Shown here: positions 1 through 9,069 of the stretch, one piece after another
Layout of the letters: each line of letters starts with the position of its first letter
How positions within the stretch are numbered: position 1 is the first letter of the stretch
Origin: Foetidibacter luteolus
GTDB taxonomy: Bacteria > Bacteroidota > Bacteroidia > Chitinophagales > Chitinophagaceae
Reading direction: 5' to 3'
Length of the DNA: 64,000 nt
Assembly: GCF_009650435.1 (NCBI RefSeq)
Contig: NZ_VVIP01000016.1
Span: forward strand, 62,001-126,000
The notes under the pieces: generated by a model
What the model saw: only the letters and a program-made list of their open reading frames with translations
What the model was told of the DNA's origin: nothing
Database searches by the model: none
Program-made: the position numbers and the translations under genes

Positions 1-1
1 G

Positions 2-148
2 AAACATGGCTTAACTGAAACCTTAAAGTGTGCCAAAGCGCTGTTAAAAAAATATGTAAAACAGGTGGTACCCTTGAAGAGATGTAGGCGTCATAGAGAT
101 ATAAAGCTGTCATATGCCTTCTTCCCCTTCAAGATTGGAACATTTGCT
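2..148 (+). other. Open frame entering from the left edge, possible ECF sigma factor tail
   Basis: An open frame enters from the left edge at base 2 and stops at 146-148. It reads ...ALLKKYVKQVVPL and then a basic tail. ECF sigma factors of Bacteroidota often end in a short helix of this kind, and the next ORF looks like an anti-sigma remnant, so a sigma factor tail is one reading. The piece is too short to establish it. The last part overlaps the next ORF in another frame, which suggests decay or a chance extension. Confidence 0.25.
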
Positions 149-506
149 TGAACTATACCTGGATAACAACTGCACGGAAAGAGAGCTGACTGAATTTTGG
201 CAACTTTTATTTGACTTACAGGAGAAAGATATGATTGCTGAAGAGCTGCAAAAATTGTGGAATACAGAGGATACAGGGAACACTCCCGGTTCTTTTGTTA
301 AGTGGGAAAGCGTTTATGAAAAACTGATACAAAAAAAAATGCCCGCCCGGATAATGAACAACCATTACATTAATACTGAAGCAACAAAAGAGAAAATGCA
401 GGCAGGCTGCTTTAAAAAACTAACAGGTATAATGCTGGAATTAAACGGATTTTATGCAATGCCGGCTTTAATAGGCATGTTACGGAAAAACAACAACCGC
501 ATGTAA
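114..506 (+). pseudogene. Truncated FecR-like anti-sigma factor remnant
   Basis: The first 75 or so residues (LLELYLDNNCTERELTEFW, a W-N pair, then FVKWESVYEKL) match the cytoplasmic N-terminal domain of Bacteroidota FecR-family anti-sigma factors, which holds the ECF sigma factor. Full-length members have about 330-400 residues, with a membrane helix near residue 90 and a periplasmic FecR domain. Here the frame ends after 130 residues without a convincing membrane segment, and the expected W-K-rich junction is replaced by an unrelated tail. I infer a deletion between the N-terminal domain and susC, leaving a non-functional or purely cytoplasmic fragment. The downstream susC lacks the STN domain that usually goes with FecR control, so the two may not have been regulatory partners. 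Confidence 0.55.
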
Positions 507-512
507 AAAATT

Positions 513-541
513 GGCTGCACTAACTGCGAATTAGTACAGCC
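513..541 (+). promoter_or_regulatory. Hairpin between the FecR remnant and susC
   Basis: GGCTGCACTAA and TTAGTACAGCC form an 11-bp stem with one mismatch around a short loop. It lies 45 bases before the susC start and is followed by GGTGGCTTTAAA rather than a pure T run. It could be a terminator for the upstream remnant or a leader hairpin in the susC transcript. Confidence 0.45.
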
Positions 542-585
542 GGTGGCTTTAAATATTCGAATAACATCTAAAACAAAGTAAAGGT

Positions 586-3500
586 ATGAAATTTCTTACC
601 AGGGGTATATCTATATATATCCTCACCAAAACGATTGCTTTACGAAAAACTTCCGCGGTAAAGCTAAGTTGCCTTTTAACTGCTTTCTTGTTGTTATGCG
701 CAAACCCGCTAACCGCCCTTGCGTACAAAGCCCCCGCCGTTGGCATCTCGGGCAAGGTAACAGACGAAAAAAATGAAGGCCTGGCTAATGTAAGCATCCA
801 GGAAAAGGGCACCAGCAATGGTGTGGTTACCAACCCTGATGGTACTTTTTCCATTACTGTTGCTAACAGCAGCGCCGTGCTTGTGTTTACTTACGTGGGT
901 TTTGTAACGCAGGAAGTAGCTGTAAAAAACCAAACCACGGTTAATGTACAGCTTGTATCTGCCGCCAGTAACTTAAACGATGTGGTGGTAATTGGTTATG
1001 GTACCCAGAAAAAAGGTTCTGTAACCAGCGCCATTTCTACAGTTACCAGCAAAGACCTGGACCGTGTACACGGTGGCTCTACCGTAAGTAGCGGCCTTGC
1101 AGGTAAAATACCGGGCGTTACGTTCCGTATGCCAGATGGCCGTCCCGGTGCATCTGCCACTATACAGATCCGTAACATGGGTAATCCCTTGTATGTAATT
1201 GATGGAATTCAGCAGGATGCCGGCCAGTTTAACAACATTGCCCCCAATGATATTGAAAGTATTTCGGTGTTAAAAGACGCATCTGCCGCTATTTACGGTG
1301 TTCGTGCCGCCAATGGCGTTATTGTGGTTACCACTAAGCGTGGTGCATCAGGAAAAAACAACGTAAACATAGACGCGTACGCCGGTTGGCAAACCTGGTT
1401 CCGCTTCCCGGAAGTGTTGAACAGTTCTTATGATTACATGTTCTACCGCGCTGAAGCGGAAATAAACAGGTTTGGAAATACCAATATAACCCAGGAAGAA
1501 CTGGACAAATACAAACAGGGGGAAAGTGCAGGAAAACAATACCGCAGTTTTGACTGGCGGGAGTATATCCTGGACAAACCCGCTCCCCAGAACTCTGTAA
1601 ACATCAACATCAGCGGTGGCTCGGATAAAGTAAACTATTATGTTTCAGCCACTAACTTCTACCAAAATTCAAATCTTGGTAAGGAGTACCGCTTTAACCG
1701 TTCCAATATACAAGCCAATGTTACAGCTAAACTCGCAACAGGCTTTAAAGTAGGTGCGGAACTGAACGGACGCGTTGAAACAAGGCAAAATCCTGGCGTA
1801 CCAGGTGGAGATGACTACTGGTTGTCCCGTTTCGCTATCTTAAGAAATACCCCAAGAGAAAGGCCGTATGCTAACGATAACCCTGCTTACCTGAATGATA
1901 TGGGCGAGCACCTGGAAACCAACTATGCTTTCCTTAACGAAACAATCTCCGGTAAGCTTAAAAACGAATGGCGTGTAGTGCAGGCTAACCTGAACGCGGA
2001 GTGGGCAATACCTTTTGTACAGGGCCTTACCGTTAAAGGTACCTATTCCTATTACATTGCCGATCTGCAGCACAACAACCAGGAATACACTTACAAGGCC
2101 TATACTTATATACCCGCAACAGAAACAGCCCCGGAAGAATACAGGGCTACTGGTGGCAGCACCAACCCATGGAGAGACCGTGAGCAGATCAAACAGATCA
2201 ACAAGAATATGCAGGTACAGTTAAACTACAACAATACTTTTGGAGACCATAGCATTGGCGCTACGCTGGTTGCTGAAAGGCTGGAGTTTCACCGCAGGAG
2301 AAACTGGCTGCATGCGTCCCCTATCTCTAACAACCTGCCGCTTATTTACTTCCCTACCATGGACCAATACCAGGATGAGGAAACAAAAGAGCGCCGTTTG
2401 GGTTACATTGGCCGTTTAACCTACAGCTTTGCTAACCGCTATTTTGTTGAAGCTTCGGCAAGGCGTGATGCATCTTACCTGTTTGCACCAGGCCAGAGGA
2501 TTGGTTACTTCCCCGGCGTGTCCGTTGGCTGGAGGCTTACCGAAGAACCATTCTTTAAGAACCTGTTAGGCGACAGCCGTGCATTAAGCGATTTGAAACT
2601 ACGTGCTTCTTACGGCCAGTTGGGTGATGACAGAAACCCTTACGACCAAAACCAGCCGATTGTTGCTCCTTATGCCTACCTGCAGGGCTACAATTACAAC
2701 CAGGGTACCGCCATTATAGAGGGTAACCCGGTTACTGTTTCAAGGGATAAAGGCATTCCCGTTACATCGCTTTCCTGGTTAAAAAGTAAGATCACAGATA
2801 TAGGCCTTGACTTCAGCCTGTTCAACGGAAAATTAACAGGTACCCTGGATTACTTCTACCGCAAACGCACAGGCTTGCCTGCTGCCAAGTACGATGTAAT
2901 TGTACCAGTTGAAATTGGTTACGGCCTGCCAAACGAAAACATCAATACTGATGCGCAGTATGGTGAGGAAATGTCATTGCAATATCATGGCAAGCTGGGC
3001 CAGGTTAATTTTAACATAGGTGGTAACATAGGTTATACACGCTCTAAAACACTGGATTCTTACAAGCCCAGGTTCTTTAACTCCTGGGATGAGTACCGCA
3101 ACTCTGCCGAAAACAGGTTTGCACGCATAGCATGGGGGTATATTGCGGATGGCCAGTTTACTTCCCAGGAACAGATTAACAATTACCCTGTTAATGTGGA
3201 TGGACAAGGTAACAGAACCCTGATACCTGGCGATATCATTTACCGCGATATTAACGGAGATAATAAGATTGATGGTTACGATCAGCGCCCCATCGGTTAT
3301 GGTTATGGACAGCAGCCTAACATTAACTTTGGCTTCAGCATTGGGCTTACTTACAAAAACTTCGATTTTAATGCAGACTTCTCTGGCGGCGGCGGTTATA
3401 CCTGGTTCCAGAACTGGGAAACAAGATGGGCCTTCCAGAACAACGGTAACCTGAATACCATCTTTACAGACAGGTGGCACCGTGCAGATATGTACGACCC

Positions 3501-3825
3501 CAACAGCGAGTGGGTTCCGGGAAAATATCCTGCCAACCGATATAATATGGGGCCAGACCACAGCAACTACCGCACTAACTCAACTTTTTGGTTGCACAAT
3601 GTAAAGCAGCTAAGGGCCAGGACCATACAGTTGGGATATACCATTCCTTCCTCATTGCTGCAAAGGGTTAAAATACAAAGGGCAAGGGTATACATCAATG
3701 CCTATAACCTCTTCTCGCTGGATAACCTGAAAGATTACGGTATTGACCCTGAAGCGATTGATGACAATGGCCTGCAATTCCCGCAGAACAGGGTTATTAA
3801 CGTAGGTATCAACCTTTCACTTTAA
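586..3825 (+). CDS. susC: SusC/RagA-type TonB-linked outer membrane transporter
   Basis: This is an outer membrane TonB-dependent transporter that imports oligosaccharides bound by its SusD partner. Residues 1-46 form a long signal peptide with a hydrophobic core at about 26-45. A carboxypeptidase-regulatory-like domain follows (about 54-130, ISGKVTDEKNEGLANVSI), then the plug, opening with VVVIGYGTQKKGSVTSAIS and carrying the SusC-type stretch GLAGKIPGVTFR, then a 22-strand-type barrel to residue 1079. Length and order are typical of the family. There is no STN domain in front, so transenvelope signalling to an anti-sigma factor is not expected. susD follows after 63 or 87 bases, depending on its start. 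The substrate cannot be read from the sequence; the neighbouring GH2 and GH43-like enzymes suggest a plant or microbial glycan. Confidence 0.93.
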   Translation: MKFLTRGISIYILTKTIALRKTSAVKLSCLLTAFLLLCANPLTALAYKAPAVGISGKVTDEKNEGLANVSIQEKGTSNGVVTNPDGTFSITVANSSAVLVFTYVGFVTQEVAVKNQTTVNVQLVSAASNLNDVVVIGYGTQKKGSVTSAISTVTSKDLDRVHGGSTVSSGLAGKIPGVTFRMPDGRPGASATIQIRNMGNPLYVIDGIQQDAGQFNNIAPNDIESISVLKDASAAIYGVRAANGVIVVTTKRGASGKNNVNIDAYAGWQTWFRFPEVLNSSYDYMFYRAEAEINRFGNTNITQEELDKYKQGESAGKQYRSFDWREYILDKPAPQNSVNINISGGSDKVNYYVSATNFYQNSNLGKEYRFNRSNIQANVTAKLATGFKVGAELNGRVETRQNPGVPGGDDYWLSRFAILRNTPRERPYANDNPAYLNDMGEHLETNYAFLNETISGKLKNEWRVVQANLNAEWAIPFVQGLTVKGTYSYYIADLQHNNQEYTYKAYTYIPATETAPEEYRATGGSTNPWRDREQIKQINKNMQVQLNYNNTFGDHSIGATLVAERLEFHRRRNWLHASPISNNLPLIYFPTMDQYQDEETKERRLGYIGRLTYSFANRYFVEASARRDASYLFAPGQRIGYFPGVSVGWRLTEEPFFKNLLGDSRALSDLKLRASYGQLGDDRNPYDQNQPIVAPYAYLQGYNYNQGTAIIEGNPVTVSRDKGIPVTSLSWLKSKITDIGLDFSLFNGKLTGTLDYFYRKRTGLPAAKYDVIVPVEIGYGLPNENINTDAQYGEEMSLQYHGKLGQVNFNIGGNIGYTRSKTLDSYKPRFFNSWDEYRNSAENRFARIAWGYIADGQFTSQEQINNYPVNVDGQGNRTLIPGDIIYRDINGDNKIDGYDQRPIGYGYGQQPNINFGFSIGLTYKNFDFNADFSGGGGYTWFQNWETRWAFQNNGNLNTIFTDRWHRADMYDPNSEWVPGKYPANRYNMGPDHSNYRTNSTFWLHNVKQLRARTIQLGYTIPSSLLQRVKIQRARVYINAYNLFSLDNLKDYGIDPEAIDDNGLQFPQNRVINVGINLSL

Positions 3826-3912
3826 AAGTTCATTGCATTAGATACAAATATTTCAATGTAACCCGGCAGGGATAACCGGCCGGGTTACATGAAACAAATA
3901 AAAAAATACCGG

Positions 3913-5814
3913 ATGAAAAAGATATTTTCAATTACAATACTTGCAGGGCTGCTGGGTATAGCAAGCTGTTCTAAAGACAGTGACTACCTGGAAGTGCCGC
4001 CGATACAGATTATACCCAATGAGACGGCTTTTTCTGACCCCGCACTTGTGCTTTCTATATTGGGCGACTTGTATAACCGCTACTACGATTTTTCAGGTTT
4101 GGATAACGGCTGGAGAAGCTTTGCCGATTTCAGTGAAAGCTTCCCTTCAGAAAACGGCAGTTACGACCTGGTGCGCAATACAAGCTGGGGCTACGGTAGC
4201 TGGTCCACCTGGGATTACACTTACATCAGGGAGTTAAACCTGTTTATCCAGCGTGACAGTGCTTCCACCGCTTTAACAGAAGCAGATAAAACAAGGTTTA
4301 TGGCTGAAGCAAGGTTTCTCCGCGCCAGCTATTACTTTGAAATGGTAAAAAGAATGGGTGGTGTGCCCCTGATAACATCTCCATTGATATATGACCCGTC
4401 AAAAGGAGACGCTTCTGAAGTTCAGGTAGCAAGGGCAAAAGAATCTGATATTTACGACTTTGTAATTGCTGAAGCGGAAGCTATCAAAAACCAGTTGCCA
4501 ACTGATGCCAACCAAAAATCAAGGGCTTCAAAAGGCGCTGCACTGGCAATGAAAACAAGGGCTGCGCTGTATGCCGCTTCAATTGCCAAATATGGCGCTA
4601 CTACTCCGGCAGTTTCGCTGCCCGGTGGCGAAGTGGGTATCCCTGCCGATAAGGCCAATGCTTACTATACAACCGCGTTAACTGCAGCGCAGGAAATCAT
4701 TAACGGCAGCGCCGGATCTTACCAGTTGTACAAAGTATTGCCCGATCTTTCTGATAATTTCGCAGCTATCTTTTTAGATAAAAGTACCGTAAACCAGGAG
4801 TCAATATTTATAGAAGACTTCAGGGCCGGCGCTGGTAAGGTACACGCTTTCACTACAAACGACCAGCCTTACTCCATTTCTGATGAAGGTGGCGATGCCG
4901 GCCGCTTAAACCCATCTTTAAACCTGGTACAGTCGTTTGAAAAGCTGGACGGCACATTTGCACCGCTGCCAACTACTGATGCCGGCGGTAACCCCATTTA
5001 TTACAGTGATATACAAGACATTTTTGCCGGCAGGGATGCCCGCCTGGCAGGAACCGTTTTACTGCCCAATGGACTGTTTAAAGGTAAAAGGGTGGATATA
5101 TGGGCTGGTTACACTTTTGCTGATGGCAGCATCTTAACCAGCGATGAAGCGGGCCAGTTAAAGCCATTGCCTGGCACAACTAACCCAATACAGGTGGTAG
5201 GTAAGGATGGCCCCGTAAATGGCCTTGAATTCAGGGCGCAGAGTGGCTTTTACACACGCAAATGGTTAGACCCCACAGTAGGCTCCGGCCGCCGTGGCCG
5301 TGGCAGCGATGTGGCTTTTATACGCTACCGTTTTGCTGAAGTACTGTTAAATGCAGCCGAAGCTGCTTTTGAACTGGGTGACAAAACAACGGCGCTTACT
5401 TACATTAACCAGGTGCGCAGCAGGGCTGGTTTACCTGGCTTAACGGATGCCACTTTAACCTTTGACCGCATCGTGCATGAGCGCCGTGTTGAGCTGGCTT
5501 TTGAAGGCCATACTTTATACGACATGAAACGCTGGAGACTGGCACACATCCGTTGGAATGGCAGCCCCACAAGCAAAGCTGAATTGCTGAGCGATATTGG
5601 TAAAGCCACCAAAAAAAGTACCCAGCCATGGGGTTTGTGGCCTTATAAATACCATAACCCAGGCAACGCCAATCATGGTAAATGGGTATTCAGAGAAACA
5701 TTGCCTGCCGTGGTTACCGGTTTCAACAGGTTCCAGTTGGGTAACTACTACAGCTTTATTGATGATAATATCAGGGCCGCTAATCCCAAAATTGTAAGGC
5801 AGCCTAACCAGTAA
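3913..5814 (+). CDS. susD: SusD/RagB-type glycan-binding outer membrane lipoprotein
   Basis: This is the surface lipoprotein that caps the SusC barrel and captures glycan. I take the ATG at 3913 rather than the one at 3889, because MKKIFSITILAGLLGIASC then gives a compact lipoprotein signal with a lipobox ending in Cys at residue 19. The N-terminal SusD-like domain contains the TPR-type helical signature RFLRASYYFEMVKRMGGVP. The C-terminal RagB/SusD domain ends with a segment typical of the family (ERRVELAFEGHTLYDMKRW). About 633 residues is on the long side of normal. It is very probably co-transcribed with susC and the DUF3823 gene. Confidence 0.93.
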   Translation: MKKIFSITILAGLLGIASCSKDSDYLEVPPIQIIPNETAFSDPALVLSILGDLYNRYYDFSGLDNGWRSFADFSESFPSENGSYDLVRNTSWGYGSWSTWDYTYIRELNLFIQRDSASTALTEADKTRFMAEARFLRASYYFEMVKRMGGVPLITSPLIYDPSKGDASEVQVARAKESDIYDFVIAEAEAIKNQLPTDANQKSRASKGAALAMKTRAALYAASIAKYGATTPAVSLPGGEVGIPADKANAYYTTALTAAQEIINGSAGSYQLYKVLPDLSDNFAAIFLDKSTVNQESIFIEDFRAGAGKVHAFTTNDQPYSISDEGGDAGRLNPSLNLVQSFEKLDGTFAPLPTTDAGGNPIYYSDIQDIFAGRDARLAGTVLLPNGLFKGKRVDIWAGYTFADGSILTSDEAGQLKPLPGTTNPIQVVGKDGPVNGLEFRAQSGFYTRKWLDPTVGSGRRGRGSDVAFIRYRFAEVLLNAAEAAFELGDKTTALTYINQVRSRAGLPGLTDATLTFDRIVHERRVELAFEGHTLYDMKRWRLAHIRWNGSPTSKAELLSDIGKATKKSTQPWGLWPYKYHNPGNANHGKWVFRETLPAVVTGFNRFQLGNYYSFIDDNIRAANPKIVRQPNQ

Positions 5815-5841
5815 CAGTGTTAACGGTATAAAACTTTCATT

Positions 5842-6543
5842 ATGAAATTCAAATTGAAACATATAGCAGTCATCGCCCTTTGCGCCGTGGCGGTATCATG
5901 CAAAAAAGATAATTACAAAGAGCCTACTTCCAAACTCTCTGGCCGCATAGTTTACCAGGGCGAGCCTATTGGAGTGGAAAACTACCAGGTGCCTTACGAA
6001 TTGTACCAGTATGGTTTTGGTAAAGTTGGGCCTATCGGTTCATCCTTTACGCAGGAAGGTAATTTTTCAGCCATGTTGTTTGATGGTGAGTACAAGCTCA
6101 TCATACCCAATGGCCAGGGCCCGTTCATGTGGAAGAAAACCGCAGGCGGGGCACCTGATTCTGTTTCCATTTCTTTACGCGGCAGCCAGGAAATTGATTT
6201 GGACGTAATGCCTTTTTACATGATTAGAACGCCGCAGATAACCGGCGGGTCTAATAAGGTAACCGGTACATTTAAAGCTGAAAAAATCATTACCGGCGCC
6301 GATGCTAAAGACATTGAAAACGTAGTGCTTTACATCAACAGAACGCAGTTTGTATCCGGTGGTGATAACATTGCTTCCGCAGGCAGAAACGGGGGTGATA
6401 TAACAGACCTCAATAACATCACCCTCACCGTAGATGTTCCATCCATTACGCCTGCGCAGAATTATGTGTTCGCAAGGCTTAGCATTAAGATTGCAGGTGT
6501 GGAAGACAGGATTTTTTCACCGGTGGTTAAAGTGACTTATTAA
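5842..6543 (+). CDS. DUF3823-type surface lipoprotein, SusE/F position
   Basis: A 233-residue predicted lipoprotein: MKFKLKHIAVIALCAVAVSC gives a signal with Cys at residue 20. The body begins with KLSGRIVYQGEPI and later has LFDGEYKLIIPNGQGPF, which matches DUF3823 proteins: a carboxypeptidase-regulatory-like N-terminal fold followed by a second beta-sandwich. These proteins commonly follow susCD and are thought to be accessory surface glycan binders, in the position of SusE/SusF. It starts 27 bases after the susD stop, which supports a three-gene operon. Direct evidence for glycan binding is not visible in the sequence. Confidence 0.78.
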   Translation: MKFKLKHIAVIALCAVAVSCKKDNYKEPTSKLSGRIVYQGEPIGVENYQVPYELYQYGFGKVGPIGSSFTQEGNFSAMLFDGEYKLIIPNGQGPFMWKKTAGGAPDSVSISLRGSQEIDLDVMPFYMIRTPQITGGSNKVTGTFKAEKIITGADAKDIENVVLYINRTQFVSGGDNIASAGRNGGDITDLNNITLTVDVPSITPAQNYVFARLSIKIAGVEDRIFSPVVKVTY

Positions 6544-6599
6544 AATGCCATGTGCTGTAAAAGACATCATCATGCGATAGGATAAAAAAAGTCTGCAAA

Positions 6600-6652
6600 G
6601 GTCATTCTGCCAACAGCCGGGTGGCCTTTGTAGTTTATAATAATTTTTTTTA
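6600..6652 (+). terminator. Possible terminator after the susCD operon
   Basis: CAAAGGTC and GGCCTTTG can pair (8 bp with one G-U) over a loop of about 19 bases, followed after some 13 bases by an eight-T run. The loop is large and the T run is displaced, so this is a weak call. Confidence 0.3.
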
Positions 6653-6920
6653 TTTGGGTACCGGCTGTATTGCTGCTATGAGGCTTTGGTTGTGTCACTC
6701 ACTTGTACTGCAACAATTCTATTCACCAATTGCTGTAGTAGCCTGCCCTGGGCATGCAAAGGTTCTGTTCGCTACTGGGCATTGTTTAGCAGGCCCTAAT
6801 TGTTCAACGTTCCATTCTTCAGGAATGAATGCTTAATTTACCGGGGTCTGAAAAGTTGCTCATTGAACAGAACGATGAAGTGATTGCGACGCAACGAAGA
6901 TGCCACAGGGCACTGGCGCT
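6653..6920. repeat. Repeat family B, inverted pair 1
   Basis: The left half holds GGCTTTGGTTGTGTCACTC (around 6682-6700). The right half, around 6841-6912, holds CTGAAAAG and ATTGCGACGCAACG in the opposite orientation. The two halves resemble the paired copies at 10143-10348 and 60743-60930. Nothing else is seen in this 500-base gap apart from a GTACTTCGTACTT-like run at about 6968-6996, also found before bioB. Short open frames here look like chance. Confidence 0.65.
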
Positions 6921-7043
6921 GGTATCAAAAAGGTAGTCGGGAGTGGGTAATAGTAAGTAGGGTTGGCGTACTTTGTACTTCATACTTCGTACTTGATTAT
7001 ACAACCTGGCACCTCGTTTTTTCTTTACGATAATTACTACAAA

Positions 7044-8897
7044 ATGCTAATCAGGAAAATTTCTCTGGCGCTGCTGTTTGCCTTAACCGGTACATGCGCT
7101 TTCGCACAGTCTTCGTGGAAACCTGCGGGTTCAAAAATTATGACGCCCTGGGCTGCTAATGTAAAACCGGAAAACCCGCTGCCGGAATATCCGCGTCCGC
7201 AAATGGTGCGTGGCAACTGGGTTAACCTTAACGGCGAATGGGATTATAACATTTTGCCAAAAACCCAGGAAACAATACCCGCGGCTTATGCAGGTAAAAT
7301 ATTAGTGCCCTTTGCTGTTGAATCAGCATTGTCTGGCGTGGGTAAAACGGTGGGTAAGGACAGCGTATTGTGGTATGAGCGTACGTTAACACTACCGGCA
7401 ACATTTAAGAAACAAAATGTGTTGCTGCACTTCGGCGCGGTTGACTGGTTGTGCGACGTATATGTGAACGGCACAAAAGTAGGCAGCCACCAGGGCGGTT
7501 ACGATCCATTTTCATTCGACATTACATCAGCCCTTGCCAAGAAGGGTGATCAGAAAATTTCCATACGCGTATGGGACCCCTCTGATGATGGCCCGCAGCC
7601 ACGCGGCAAACAAATTAAAAACCCGCATGGTATATGGTATACACCCGTTACGGGTATTTGGCAAACCGTTTGGATAGAAGCGGTTCCTCAAACCTATATA
7701 AGTGCCTTTACGCAAACGCCGGATATTGATAAGCAGGTTGTAAACGTGGATGTAAAAACAGAAAGCCTGCAGCCCGGCGATGAAGTAAAAGTAAGCGCCT
7801 GGGATGGCGCCACACAGGTAGCTGAGCAAACTGTATCAGGCAGCCCTGTTGCGTTAAGTATCAGTAATGCTAAGTTATGGTCGCCATCTAACCCCTTCCT
7901 GTACGATTTAAAGATTACTGTTAGCCGCAAAGGCAAGACCGTTGATGAGGTGAAAGGCTATTTTGCCATGCGTAAAATTTCTATGGCGCCTGATAAGAAC
8001 GGTATTCAGCGTATGCTGCTGAACAATGAGTTTGTATTTCAGTATGGCCCGCTTGACCAGGGCTGGTGGCCAGATGGCTTGTATACAGCGCCTACGGATG
8101 AAGCCTTGAAATTTGATATAGTTAAAACAAAAGAAATGGGTTTTAACATGATACGCAAGCATGTTAAAACAGAACCTGCCCGCTGGTACACTTACTGCGA
8201 CCAATTAGGTATGCTGGTATGGCAGGATATGCCAAGCGGCGACCTCGGCAACCGTTGGGATTCACGCCCCGGCATTATTGGCCGGGCAACCGATAAAGAC
8301 CGCACGCCTGAGTCCGAGGGCATCTATAAAGCAGAATGGAATGAGATTATGCAGGATTTCTACAACTTTCCTTCCATTGTGGTATGGACGCCCTTTAACG
8401 AAGCCTGGGGCCAGTTTAAAACAAAAGAAATTGTTGAATGGACGATGCAGAAAGATCCTTCCCGTCTGATCAACACCGCCAGTGGCGGCAACTTTGAAGA
8501 TGTAGGGCACATTTTTGATTTGCATAACTACCCCGAGCCTGCTATGCCGCGGGCCGATTTGTTTGGTAAAGAGCGTGTAGTGGTGCTGGGCGAATTCGGT
8601 GGCCTGGGCCTGCCAATGGAAGGCCACACCTGGCAGGAAAAAAACAACTGGGGTTACCAGACTTTTAAAAATAAGGATGAGCTTTTTAAGCGCTACGCGG
8701 AAATGATGGAAAAATTTCCGGCGCTTATAGAGCAGGGTTTGTCTGCCGCTGTGTACACACAAACCACTGATGTGGAAGTGGAAACAAACGGTTTAATGAC
8801 TTACGACAGAAAAGAAATTAAAATACCCGAAGCCAGTTTAAAAGCTGTGCACAGCAAGCTTTACAATAGTGCACTGGGCAATATGGCTAAGAAATAG
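7044..8897 (+). CDS. Glycoside hydrolase family 2 protein, beta-galactosidase-like
   Basis: This is a retaining glycosidase of family GH2, probably periplasmic or surface-exposed. I take the ATG at 7044, which gives a clean signal peptide (MLIRKISLALLFALTGTCAFAQ), not the upstream ATG at 6963, which lies in a repeat-like run. Order: N-terminal sugar-binding jelly roll (about 30-200, with GDQKISIRVWDPSDDG), an Ig-like sandwich (about 200-300), and a TIM barrel. The expected acid/base Glu lies in TPFNEAWGQ near residue 453, and the nucleophile Glu in VVVLGEFGGLG near residue 516. About 617 residues is short for beta-galactosidases but normal for compact GH2 proteins. The exact sugar specificity is not readable. 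It follows the susCD operon and is closed by a strong terminator. Confidence 0.87.
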   Translation: MLIRKISLALLFALTGTCAFAQSSWKPAGSKIMTPWAANVKPENPLPEYPRPQMVRGNWVNLNGEWDYNILPKTQETIPAAYAGKILVPFAVESALSGVGKTVGKDSVLWYERTLTLPATFKKQNVLLHFGAVDWLCDVYVNGTKVGSHQGGYDPFSFDITSALAKKGDQKISIRVWDPSDDGPQPRGKQIKNPHGIWYTPVTGIWQTVWIEAVPQTYISAFTQTPDIDKQVVNVDVKTESLQPGDEVKVSAWDGATQVAEQTVSGSPVALSISNAKLWSPSNPFLYDLKITVSRKGKTVDEVKGYFAMRKISMAPDKNGIQRMLLNNEFVFQYGPLDQGWWPDGLYTAPTDEALKFDIVKTKEMGFNMIRKHVKTEPARWYTYCDQLGMLVWQDMPSGDLGNRWDSRPGIIGRATDKDRTPESEGIYKAEWNEIMQDFYNFPSIVVWTPFNEAWGQFKTKEIVEWTMQKDPSRLINTASGGNFEDVGHIFDLHNYPEPAMPRADLFGKERVVVLGEFGGLGLPMEGHTWQEKNNWGYQTFKNKDELFKRYAEMMEKFPALIEQGLSAAVYTQTTDVEVETNGLMTYDRKEIKIPEASLKAVHSKLYNSALGNMAKK

Positions 8898-8985
8898 TTA
8901 CCGGTTCCTGTGTTTGTTTTCAGATAAATAACGGGATAAGTGTATAGATTTTTGGTTCTCATAATGGCAAGTTTTGTAAGCAGTT

Positions 8986-9018
8986 AAACCTGCTGTGTCA
9001 ACGGCAGGTTTCTTTTTT
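8986..9018 (+). terminator. Rho-independent terminator after the GH2 gene
   Basis: AAACCTGC and GCAGGTTT form a perfect 8-bp stem with a 10-base loop, followed by CTTTTTTG. It lies 90 bases after the GH2 stop and argues that the lacI-type gene starts at 9070, not at the upstream in-frame ATG at 8995 inside this hairpin. Confidence 0.75.
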
Positions 9019-9069
9019 GTAATACCAGTTATAACCAAACATAGTACGGGCTGTTTAAACCGGCTGCAG

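Noticed and set aside
2974..3561. 195-residue minus-strand open frame inside susC
   Set aside because: It is antisense to the barrel of a clear SusC protein, with no family features.
6621..6836. 71-residue plus-strand open frame after the susCD operon
   Set aside because: It covers a family B repeat and has no conserved pattern.
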